From Azolla pinnata (Eukaryota > Streptophyta > Polypodiopsida > Salviniales > Salviniaceae): a stretch of 64,000 bases of DNA. The stretch spans positions 10,068 through 74,067 of the forward strand of contig JBBBWG010029087.1 of NCBI GenBank assembly GCA_037176905.1, in the 5' to 3' direction. The translations under genes were made by a program, and so were the position numbers. Every line of letters begins with the position of its first letter. Positions within the stretch are counted from its first letter, which is position 1. The notes beneath the pieces are model-generated. The model had not been told where the DNA came from and did no database searches. It worked only from the letters and a program-made list of their open reading frames with translations. Positions 33,667 through 44,700 of the stretch are shown piece after piece.

Positions 33667-34887
33667 CAAAACCGGTGTGGCAGATGCATGCTCCTCTTCT
33701 TCTTCTTCTTCTTCTGCTGCTGCTGAAGATCTCGCCTTCCTCGTCTCTCCATCCGATGATGCATTCGGCATCGTCGAGCGCGACGGTGATGCAGACCTGG
33801 TCTGCTTGTTTTTCTCAACCTCCTCCTCGCGACAAGCTTCTTTCCCCTTCTCCGTGGCACAAGAGATCCTCCGTGCCTGTGATGCCGATGATAACGAGGA
33901 AGACGATGATGATGGAGATGCAGGTGAACGATCTGTTCCATCTTTCCTGCTCTCTGGATCTCGGGCAGTGGTTGCGGAGACATGTCGCTCGCGCGTGCCC
34001 AGCCATGGTGACCTCGATGATGAGGACGCTGCGTGATCTGCTGGAAAGATGTAGGCATGAGCCAATGCACATGCTAGCTCCCATGCCTCTTGCTTCCTCT
34101 TCAACATCGGAAGACCATGGTGGTGGTTGTTGCTGCCGCTGCTGTTGATGATGATCTTGCTGCTGCTGCTGCTGCTAGTAATGCTATTCCTTCCAAGATC
34201 TTGTTGTTGCTGAAGAGAGAAGAGCTCCTGATATCGCCTGCGGCGGAGCCTCTCCTCGGCCGCCGCAAATCTCTGAGGTAGATCTGTGCCTGTGGCGGCT
34301 TCCTCTCCCTGTAGAGATGCCATAGCCGACGGATCTGGTTCATTCGCTGCTTTGGTCGTTGTGGCAGGAGGATCTCGAGGATCCAGCGCGTGGCTGTTGC
34401 TGCTGTCGATCTGGCAGCTCGGGCTAGGGCTAGGGTTAGGGTTAGGGTTGAGGTCGGCATCGCGATGATGAATCGACGACAAAGGCGGCATCTGTGGGGT
34501 GCGGATGGGACGAGAATCGAGGCCATGGCCACAGTTATAGTGCGCGTGGGGACTCCGGTGATGGTGATGGTCGGCATGTCCGTAGGCGTGGCCGGAGACC
34601 TTGCGGAGCTTGAGGTTGGGGAAGAAGTGGTCGGCATCGGAGGTCCGATCTCTGAGAGCGTGAGGAGGGAGCTCGTGATGGATCTCGCCGCCACTGCCAC
34701 CGTTGCAGATGCCGCCGGAGCTGCTGCTGCGGGGATGGAAACCACGAGGGGGATGGGGACGAGGGGGATAGCGGCGATCGTAAGGTCTGCGGTGGCTATG
34801 GCGATAATGTCTGTGCGGCGGCTGCGGCGGCGGCTGCTGCTGCTGTTGCGGGGGCGGGGGGGAAGCAGAAGATCTGCTGCCGACCAT
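32914..34887 (-). CDS. low-complexity protein with two EAR (DLNxxP) motifs, family not recognised
   Basis: Single open frame of 657 codons with its ATG at 34887. I do not recognise the family. Visible in order: Pro/Gln/His/Arg-rich N-terminus; an Asn-Pro/Ser-Pro run near residue 145 encoded by telomere-like repeats; a charged, possibly coiled segment (RFAAAEERLRRRRYQELF); Ser and Asn runs; a short ordered-looking helix (LKRKQEAWELACALAHAYIF); Ser/Arg-rich linkers; Glu8; His11 then HDHHHDHH; an Asp/Gly run; then LPFDLNIDLNSMPLEDD (about residues 524-540) and IDLDLNAAP (about 574-582). DLNSMP and DLNAAP fit the DLNxxP EAR repression motif, which in plants recruits TOPLESS-type co-repressors, so a nuclear transcriptional adaptor is a reasonable guess. 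Support for a real gene: long intact frame despite many repeats, a TATA box 135 bp upstream and a telo-box leader. Confidence 0.65.
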
Positions 34888-34912
34888 GTTCTTGCCGCTG
34901 CTGCTGCTTCGC

Positions 34913-34949
34913 TAGGGTTAGGGTTAGGGTTAGGGTTAGGGTTAGGGTT
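34913..34949. repeat. telomere-like TTAGGG array in the leader of the EAR-motif gene
   Basis: Six GGG blocks in TTAGGG register lie 26 bp upstream of the ATG; in the sense of the gene this is AAACCCTAACCCTAACCC and so on. A second run of five related blocks (GGGCTA, GGGTTA) lies inside the coding region at 34421-34450. Telo-boxes (AAACCCTA) are common in plant 5' leaders, but as single copies. Confidence 0.9.
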
Positions 34950-35021
34950 TCTCGCCTGTGTCTGCGTCTGTTCGATCTGTTCTCTGTTTCGGCTGGCTAT
35001 GGCGTCGCGAGAGCTCTGCGG

Positions 35022-35029
35022 TTTTTATA
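35022..35029 (-). promoter_or_regulatory. TATA box of the EAR-motif gene
   Basis: The minus strand reads CTATAAAAACC here, about 135 bp before the ATG at 34887, a plausible distance for a leader of about 100 bp. A (TTC)n run in the sense strand (GAA on the plus strand, 35041-35090) lies just upstream. Confidence 0.6.
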
Positions 35030-35224
35030 GGCGCACGGAAAGGAGGAAGAAGAAGAAGAAGAAGAAGAAGAAGAAGAAGAAGAAGAAAAGGAAAGCTGCA
35101 TGGCGTGTTCACACCTGGGCGGACGGACAGTCCAGCTGTCCATCTCCCCCACCTCTCCTTAATTAATTTCATATCATATATTTATTTGTTCATTTATATT
35201 TATTTTTATCTATTTATTTACTGC

Positions 35225-35289
35225 TATTATAGACACAATGGATTAAAGATTCATGCAAGAGGTCAGGAGTTCAAATCCTGCCTCTCCAC

Positions 35290-35290
<1 letters not shown>
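35225..35290 (+). repeat. tRNA-like sequence, possible SINE head
   Basis: A perfect T-arm is visible: stem CAGGA (35264-35268), 7-base loop GTTCAAA, stem TCCTG (35276-35280), followed by CCTCTCCA. Upstream, ACACAATGGATTAAAG resembles an A box at normal spacing. The 5' half does not pair with CCTCTCC to make an acceptor stem, so it is not a good tRNA gene. It runs straight into (GAAA)n at 35289-35330, which suggests a tRNA-derived SINE or a tRNA fragment. Confidence 0.4.
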
Positions 35291-35328
<38 letters not shown>

Positions 35329-38154
35329 AGGCGAAAACAAGGAGAATACACCAGATGTTCAGAGGTATGCGTCTCACGTCCGATCGATCTGAGGGTACTT
35401 GGGCATGCGGTATATATGTATGTATATACATATATATATATATATATACATATTTGGAGCTCGCGGTCTTGTTTTCTTGTTCGATGGGCTTTCTGGAGTA
35501 TCTCAAAACATGTATGCAGGATACGCGGCAAGCCTGTTCTCGCGGCAGTCGTGGTTCTGTTGTAAGTCGATTCTGGCGGCTTTCACGGTTATGTTGTATG
35601 AGAACTTTGTCCCCCGAATGAGTCGGATTTATGCCGTTCTGTACTGCGGCACCTTACTTTTGAAGTTCGTTTTGATAGCAAGGTTTTTTTTTGTATTGTC
35701 TTGTTGTTTTGATATACACTTAAATTTACAGAAAAAAAAAAGAAAAAAATCTCCCCGCTTTGCTAGTATTGCCCCAGGTTTTAGGGGGTTTCAGGATTTA
35801 GGTCTCATCTTTCTGCGCAACCAGAGACAAACATGTCTAATTAGCTCCATCTCCGCCGATTCTGGCAGTGAGCCCCACTTCACAACCCCCCAGATGCAAT
35901 GACCCTCATCTTCGAAGGTCGAATCCGGCCCGCGAGACCGGCAGCACTGCAAGTTACGTGATACGTTCTGGTTGCGAGCAGCAACGGTGGCTCTCGATGC
36001 TCGAAGATTTTCTTCTAGCTGGCGAAACGTCGAGTGCATCTGTGAGGGGTTTGTGAGAGGAATGTGATTGAGAAACGTCGGGCATCGTAGCAGAGCGCGA
36101 TACTCGGATTCTCAAGCTTGCGGAAACCAGAATACAATAAGAGAAGAGAAGAGCAGATAAAGCGGATGAATCGGGTGCCAGCTAGAACTGGCTATGGCCC
36201 AAAAACAGCATCTACCTGCGGCGGGGGATGATGCAATAATGTAGGATTACATTTTGGAGCATGTGGCTTAGCTAACACCAGCAGAGGGGTGAGCAGTGGG
36301 GACCACGGCATCTCAGACTCTCCGTTTTTATGCTGCGGTAGAGAAGCTCTCCACAGGCTCCCTCTGTGGCGAGCTCGATCGGCAGAACATCGTTAGCTCG
36401 ATCGGCAGAACATCTGGTTAGCGAGAGCAGTTCGGGAAGAGCTTCTTGGTCAGGTTCTAAGGGTGGCCAGCTTCGCCAGATCTGCCGGAGATTAGTAATA
36501 TACTAGGATGAAGAGCCCATTTCCTCGACGAAAAAGACTCTTTGTCTGTCTGTCTGTTAGATGCCAGATTCCATCCACTCCTTTGAACATGGCTATGGCT
36601 AAAACATGTCATTGAGTGACTTCCCACCATTTCACAGCTTCTTCCTGGCAACAAAAGAAGAAGAAGAAGAAGAAGAACAAGAATAAGGGGGGGGGAAAAA
36701 AGCTTTATAATTTGGCAAAGGAACCTGGCATCGCGGGCATGACCATCTCAGAGTGACCCCGCCGTTTCAGACACGTTAACACGTACACGTTGCTTCATCG
36801 GACGCCCCACACCAGACACAGCGGTGGTGCTTCCTCAGTGTTTCCTTTTTTCGTGGTTCTTTCCGAGAGTTATGCCCTTTTTCCATCAGTTAGCAATGGG
36901 AAACCAAGATTAGGAGTGGCAATATGCATGCATCTGGTTGATGCCATCAGGTACCTCTGTTCGCACACGAAACATGTCATCAACAACACAGGTAGCGATT
37001 GTCTACTTGCTTCCTTGGCATGCCTTCGAGAGCTAGACCTGGTTTGTTTGAGCTAATAAAGCGGCAACGGATTGACATGCTTAGATTGAGAGTGGGGTGT
37101 TGATTGGATTTTTCTTTTTCTACGAGGATAGCATTTTGATTGTTAGTATACAGCGGGTTGATGCAGTGGTCGGTTTGACTAGTTGAGAATCGGTTGCAAA
37201 TCGATTGCAAATCGATCAAGAAGTTTAAAACCTTTGATTACTATCGCAGTGTAGGACGGAAACGCTGGGTCTTTAGACCAAGAGAGAGAGTGTGAGAGAG
37301 AGACAAGTAGAGAAGAGATACACAGATGAATTAAAGAACAGAAGATAATTACAAACGTGATCTCGATATCAATTCTAAGCAAAGATCTGATCCTACATGC
37401 AATTATCCCCCTTTCCCTCTCTGGTTAGGCTCTTATATATAGTCCCTATGAATATACAATATTAAGATATAGAGAGTAGGAAATATGATATAATAAAGTA
37501 TATTTGAAATAGATTTTTGTAAGTAATGTTCTCCCTTGATTGTGATTAAGGTGAATCCCTATATTTATACATGTTCATGGGCTCCGTGTGTAAGCAAAGA
37601 ATGAGAGTGGATATAGAAGAACATGATGACGAGGGTCAGGCTCCAACAGACTAGAGATTCATTTATGATAGAGGAGAGCTGATATTTCCACCCTTGAGCT
37701 CCATCGGAGTTCCAACATGAAATTCCTACAGAGTCTCCTGATGATTCTCGTTTTCGAGTTAAACTTGTTACATGGTTACCATTTGCTGGTTTAGTTTATT
37801 AGTGGAATTTGACATGTTGAGACTTAAGAAATTAGGAAGGTGAACAAATTGTCATGAACAAATAGATCAAAATAGAGCAAGAGCAACATACAAGACACTG
37901 AGAGACAAGCAGAGAAGTAGCAGATAACAAAAAACTAACTAAAGATTTATTAATTAGTTTGGGTGGTTCGGAGTTGGATCCACTCTTACTAGTCCACGAA
38001 CTAAAACAATATGTAGATTTCGTGACTTACGTTGAGTAGGATCAAGGTGGACCCTTCGTAGTTATACATGCTTGTGGACTCTCTAGGTAGGTAAAGAATA
38101 TTCTGAAGTTTCACGAAAAGGTTTCTAGAAGGTTCTAAAGCTTATCGAACCTTG
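35291..38154. other. repeat-bearing intergenic stretch between divergent genes
   Basis: Holds (GAAA)n at 35289-35330, a (TA)n-rich run at 35407-35455, and two diverged copies of a repeat: one from about 37280 (GAGAGACAAGTAGAGAAG) to 37610, the other from about 37890 (GAGAGACAAGCAGAGAAG) to 38105. Both copies end in related sequence (TTATACATG, then TAAGCAAAGAAT or TAGGTAAAGAAT). These look like old mobile-element pieces of unknown family. No gene recognised. Confidence 0.5.
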
Positions 38155-38254
38155 NNNNNNNNNNNNNNNNNNNNNNNNNNNNNNNNNNNNNNNNNNNNNN
38201 NNNNNNNNNNNNNNNNNNNNNNNNNNNNNNNNNNNNNNNNNNNNNNNNNNNNNN
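38155..38254. other. assembly gap of exactly 100 N
   Basis: One hundred N bases, a conventional placeholder length, so the true size is unknown. The right edge opens directly inside a tandem repeat. Confidence 0.99.
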
Positions 38255-38432
38255 AAATGGAAATGAGAATGAAATGGAAATGGAAATGAGAATGAAATGC
38301 CAGCGAAAAATTGAAATGGAAATGAGAATGAAATGCCAGCGAAAAATTGAAATGGAAATGAAATGGAAATGAGAATGAAATGCCAGCGAAATTGAAATGG
38401 AAATGAAATGGAAATGAAATGCCAGCGAAATG
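38255..38432. repeat. AT-rich minisatellite upstream of the clathrin gene
   Basis: Repeats of GAAATGGAAATGAGAATG and GAAATGCCAGCGAAAAATT in variable order, period roughly 45 bp, begin at the gap edge and stop about 350 bp before the clathrin start codon. The array probably extends into the gap. A TTC/TTCGTC run follows at 38462-38500 in the leader. Confidence 0.85.
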
Positions 38433-38786
38433 AAAGCCAGAAGCAAAACGAAAAAGATTCATCTTTCTTCTTCTTCTTCTTCGTCTTCGTCTTCGTCTTC
38501 TCTCGCTCCCCCCCCCTCCTACAGACAGTCAAAGGAACAATCAGAGCGCGAGAGAACTCCCTCGATCGATCGGTCGGAGGCAGAGAGGAAGCGAAAGACG
38601 GAGAGAGAAGGGCAGAGATCCATCGCTCCCGCGCCCTCCGCTCTCTCTTTCTCATGAAGCTGCTTCCTCCTGCCTTTGCGCCGATGCTTTCTCTCCGCCT
38701 CTCCCAGTAAGGCTTTTCCTTCCACTCCGCGTTCCTTTCTCGCTCTTGGACGCCAGATTTCTCCTTCCTTTGGTCTCCTTCTCGCC

Positions 38787-41700
38787 ATGGCGGCCGCCAG
38801 CGCTCCCATCGCTATGAAAGAGCTCCTCACGGTAAGCGTCCCTTCCGTTCCTCTCCCTTTTCTCTCGTCTGCTCCTAGCGAATGCCGTTCTTGCTCGCAC
38901 TCTACTGCCGTGGATCTTCTGAAACAGCTGGAAATTTAGCCTTCAATTTGCCAGTTCTGAACGGTATGGATGTTAAATTTTGTCTGGAGATGTACGCTGA
39001 TTGTAGATCTGGTTCGTAAGAGTTTATACAACAGTACCAGGGAAACAGTGCTATGAGTAGAGGGCCTCTTTCAGCAGAAAATGTGCGTACCATGCACACT
39101 CAGTCACAGATCGACCTTTGTTTTTTTAGATTTAAATGCAGATATGGTAAATCTTCACCATGAGATATCGCCAACTGTAGATCTCGTTTCTAAGAGCTCA
39201 TTTTTCAGTCTGCACTAACAAGCAGTTCCTCAGACGCAGGATCAGGGGCAAAAAAGAATGCGCTTCTTTGGAACTTACAGTCGTAAATATCTATGAACAT
39301 TTGAAGTTTCAGCATTGGCCTAGCTGGTTTGACTGGATAAAATGTTTTTCTTTTGCTCTCAGACGAGCAAATCATTACCTTTACTTTACAGATTAAGCTC
39401 GTAAGGCCATCATATGACACTGTAATGAAGCAGTTTCATTACCGTTGGATCAGATATGAGCAAGTTGCAAATTTTTTTCTGCAGACAATAGTCATAGATC
39501 TCCGGAAAAAGCTACATATTTGGCCAACAATCTACTAGTTCTAATGGAAAATTTGACAGTTTTCTGTAAATACGGGAAGATTGCAAGTAGAAAGAATCAG
39601 ATCTCGTTTTCGGGGGTCAGTATGATAGGGGGAAGCAGATCCCTGAAAGCAGGATAAAATTCCCAGCAAAAAGTGATTTTTCGCACATCTTCTGGCTATA
39701 ATAGAATTGGTTTTAGAGATAAGCTGTTGTTTTCCTTTCTGTGTGGAAAGGTGATGTATATTTATTCAGATCTAGATCTTAAGAGTTAATATCCTAGGGA
39801 GGAAGCAGTTACATTGAATGCCCTTTCCTGGAACCTAATCATTGACTCCGTAAACTTCAGATTCAGAGAATATTATGCGTGTTTGAAGACGAGCGGGTTT
39901 CTGTATGTAGAGTAGACTTGAAAAGATCACAGAGATCTGGCTCATGAGGCTTCACAGCATGGCAGGAGTCCACAATTCACTTTTTGCAGAAATGTGGTCT
40001 CTGGATCTCTGCATGTTGTACATTCTCCTGGATAATCTGAGCATTTCCATGGACTGCTATAATTTGAGGTTGCTGTGATAAGGGAATCCAATATGACAAG
40101 CGACGATGTGCTTTGTAATTGAAATTCTTCGGCTTGATGTGGGGGTTTTCTGTGATTAGCTCAAATCTGATGGGACTTAGAGTAGAAATGGTGTCCTGCA
40201 AGTGTTATTCCATGCCTCAAGGGGATGAACATTTTTAGATTTTATGGTGGAGTTCTTTAATCTAATGTCTGCTGGCTCATTGGGTTGTTTTCATGATGTT
40301 TGCAGCTGCCAAGCTTGGGAGTAAGCCAGAATTTCATCACTTTCACACATGTAACGATGGAGTCAGAGAAGTATATCTGTGTTCGGGAAACAGCCCCTCA
40401 AAACAGTGTGGTTATTATTGACATGAACATGCCCATGCAACCCCTTCGCCGCCCCATCACTGCAGACTCTGCCCTCATGAACCCTAACAACAGAATTCTT
40501 GCTTTGAAAGGTACAAATTCCCCAGATTATGTGTTAAGGTGATCAATGTATGCACCCTTAACTTCTATTTTGATGTTTTGGAAATTCTCTTGAATTGCAG
40601 AGTCTAATAAAGTTGAAAATGCCAAAATGCCTGATAGAGTCATGATTTGGACATCTAGCTTCAGTTTTTTTCTTCTGTAGGCATGTGAACATGTCAGTTT
40701 GAATGGCCACACACGATTTTTTAAAGGTTTTGTTGATTTTGGGAATATGCAAAGTCCACCAAAGTTCCAAATGCGAAAATAGTGTCTGATAGATTCATAA
40801 TTTGGAAAACTGGTTTTAGTTGCTTCTTCTTCTCTAGGCAGATTGGCATCAGTCTGATTGATCAGCACACAATGTTGTTACATCAAAGTTATTCATTGTG
40901 CAAAACTTTATTAATGGTTCTCCATGCCCATTCTTCATTATGTGGGGCTCTACTCCCAAATATTCAGTTCTAGAAAATTATAATAATTTCTATGGAAATA
41001 GTGAATTATGCTGCACACTGGCATGCATTTAATGAGTACAATTGTGTTTTGACCTAGTTACTTGCATTCTGCAAAGCCTGTCATCAGCTTTGGTGCATTT
41101 GCATTGCAAGAAATCTCTAGCTCAAATGGCATTATTCATTTTCGCTTGTGCCTCCTGTAAAATATTGTGTGCTTTGATGTGTATTTTACTGTTACTATTT
41201 AATGTGGCTTTCAGAATGTCCTGAAGTGCTGAGATTGCCTTGTAGCTAGATTGTCTCATGCAAATATAACTTGAGATTCTATTCGATTTGGAACTGAGTC
41301 TGATGTACATTTTGTATACTAGCTCAAATTCCTTCAACAACTCAAGATCACTTGCAAATATTCAATATTGAGTTAAAGGCCAAAATCAAATCATTTCAAA
41401 TGCCTGAGCAGGTGAGATTTCTTAAATGAACATCACTTCTTCTCATACATTACTTGCTTTCACTTTAGCATTCATGACCATGCTTCTCTCTTTGTCACAA
41501 CTGTGGAAACGGAACTGTTTAGGTGGTTTTCTGGAAATGGATCACACCAACGATGCTTGGTCTTGTAACCCAATCTTCTGTGTATCATTGGGCCCTTGAA
41601 GGTATCAAATCCCAATCAAGTTTGAACTCATTCTCTGTTTTCTGTTTATAAAATACAGGAGGATAACAATGGTTCTTTTTAGATGTCATCCATTTATATT

Positions 41701-44700
41701 GGTGATGTGTATAGTCGAGTTCTATTGCTGGCATCATGATGTTTGTATGTGATCTGTATAATAGGTGATGCAGAACCAGTTCGGATTTTCGACCGCACAG
41801 CCAATCTTACAGGAAACCAGATCATAAATTATAGATGTGATCCATCTGAGAAGTGGTTGGTTCTTATTGGAATTGCTCCAGGAGCAGCTGAGGTATTATT
41901 TTGTGTGTGAAGTTTTATTAGAAGAATTACTAACGACAGTAATCTCCATGACTGATCTGAAACTTTAATGCTCTTTGCAGCGCCCTCAGCTTGTCAAAGG
42001 CAATATGCAGCTCTTCTCAGTCGATCAACAACGAAGTCAGGCACTTGAAGCACATGCAGCAAGTTTTGCAAGTTTTAAGGTGTAAACCATGCTTACAAAG
42101 TCATAATAAAGCATCTTTACTTCCGTATTATCAACTTAAATAAGCTCTGCTAATTGCTAATTGTGGTTTCTAGGCTCCTGGAAGTGACACTCCATCGATT
42201 CTGATCGCGTTTGCAACAAAAACTATCTCAGGAGGACAGCTTACTTCAAAGCTCCATGTCATTGAACTTGGTGCACAGCCAGGTAGGAAGGCTTCACTTG
42301 ACTCATCTTTTGTCCACTGTAGCTGAGGCCAAGCTCTTAACATCCATATGTTACTAAACTTGTCTTCTTCCAATATTGCTTGAAGATTTTTGTGATATTA
42401 TGCATTTAATGTGTGAATCTATCTACTCAAATTCTAAACTTCGTTGTTTATTTGTAAAGAATACATGGTTCCTTTTGTGTTAATGAATGGTGATTCAATG
42501 AAGTTCCATTCATTGAATTTCCGTTTAAGCATCAATCTCCTTCCATAAGACATCTGAACCAAAGTTGCTCCACCTGGTGGTGCAGGCAAGCCAGGATTCT
42601 CAAAGAAGCAGGCCGATCTTTTCTTTCCCCCAGATTTTGCAGATGATTTTCCTGTTTCCATGCAGGTGTTTTTTCTATTTCTGACATATATTTATTTGTA
42701 TAATGTATTCATACATACACATCCTATCTACATCTCTATCTATCTATCTATCTCTATCTATCTATCTATATATATATGTAGATGCATATACATTGATAGT
42801 TAAATAGATAGATAGATAAACATATATAGATATGTGTAAGCATATATGATGGGGTAATGTACTGACCACTTTCTAAGCTGTTATTATTGTTTTATTTATA
42901 TTCAGGTTTCAAACAAATACAGCTTAATATATGTCGTGACAAAGCTAGGGCTTTTGTTTGTTTATGACCTTGAGACGGCAACTGCAGTATATAGAAATCG
43001 TATCAGTCCTGATCCTATATTTCTTACTGTGGATTCTCCTGCCACTGGAGGGTTTTATGCTATCAATAGACGAGGTCAGGTCCTACTTGCTACTGTAAAC
43101 GAAGCTACAATTGTGCCTTTTGTCAGTGGCCAGGTACTTTGTTTTCCTTGTTTCCAGTAACCTGCGATGAGGTCATTTATCTATAAGAGATTTTTATAAG
43201 TATCTTTTTCATCCTGCAGCTAAATAATCTCGAACTGGCTGTAAATCTGGCCAAGCGAGGAAATTTACCTGGTGCTGAGAATCTTGTAAGCTCGTTCTCT
43301 ACGTATTCAGTGTTGTGTTTTTTAATTATTTGGTAGCACTTTTGATGTATTAGCTTTTTGAAAACGTTAAGATCAAGGCTTTCTTTCTTAATCAAAGATC
43401 TGATGCAGTCTATTTGCTATAAGTAGAAACATGCATTTTAACTACTTATATCTATAATCAAACAGGTGGTTCAAAGATTCCATGAGCTGTTTTCTCAAAT
43501 GAAGTACAAGGAGGCAGCAGAACTTGCTGCAGAGTCTCCTCAAGGCATTCTACGAACTCCAGATACTGTAGCTAAGTTTCAGGTATGTTTGTAGAATATG
43601 CAGTTGTCATTTACTAAATCTCATTTGTCTCAAATCGTAGGCTTTTTTGGTTGAAATCAGAGTGTACCTGTACAAGCTGGGCAAACTCCTCCATTATTGC
43701 AATATTTTGGCACATTGCTTACGAAGGGGAAACTCAATGCCTTTGAATCATTGGAACTGTCACGCCTCGTCGTAAACCAAAATAAAAAGAACTTGCTGGA
43801 AAATTGGCTTGCAGAAGACAAACTAGAGTGTAGTGAGGAACTTGGGGATCTTGTCAAGGTGGTTGTTCTTCTTGTTCTTGGAAATTTTATACTTGGAATT
43901 GCAGAGTATGTGCTCAATGCATCTTCCATCTACTATGTAGACCGTGGACAATGATATGGCGTTGAAAATATACATTAAGGCACGAGCCACACCCAAAGTT
44001 GTTGCAGCCTTTGCTGAAAGGCGAGAGTTTGACAAGATCCTGGTTTACTCAAAACAGGTTAGCAGAGTCTGTTGTACCTTTATTCATCACCATTTCTATC
44101 CTGTTTTTCAAATGTTTTATTTTATGTTAATGTTACAGGTTGGGTATACTCCTGATTACTTGTTTCTACTTCAAACACTTCTACGGACAGATGCACAGGT
44201 TTTTATCATTTCTATTTAATGATAAAATATTCAATTGCAGCTTGAGTTATTCACCTTAGGGATTTCACAGATATATGCAGTCCATTTAATTGCTATCATT
44301 TTTATACATGAGAATTGTCCATTAAGCTGATTTTGCTGTTTAATAATGATAGAAAAATATTTCTATCTAATCTCTTCTTGGTTTGCAAGGGTGCGGTCAA
44401 TTTTGCATTGATGATGTCTCAAATGGAAGGTGGATGCCCTGTTGATTATAATGTTATCACCGACTTGTTTCTTCAGGTATAGATTTAACTCCTCAAACTG
44501 ACATAAATAGATGTTAAATGTGTTTGGATGATAAACATATTCTCTTTGTGCTGATGAATTCTTGGGTTTTTATGCTAGCGCAATTTGATAAGGGAGGCTA
44601 CATCCTTCTTATTAGATGTTTTGAAGCCAAATCTTCCAGAACATGCTATGCTGCAAACGAAGGTACCGGATTACAGATAACTGCAATGCTTTCTTCTGGA

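Noticed and set aside
33441-34148. Plus-strand open frames with poly-His, poly-Asp and poly-Ser opposite the EAR-motif gene (also 34390-35166)
   Set aside because: Trinucleotide repeats are open in all frames; the minus frame is the longest and has a promoter and EAR motifs.
35225-35290. Functional tRNA gene
   Set aside because: T-arm is perfect but the 5' side cannot form the acceptor stem or a clear anticodon arm.
38125-38655. Minus-strand open frames crossing the N gap
   Set aside because: They depend on unknown bases and low-complexity GAAATG repeats.
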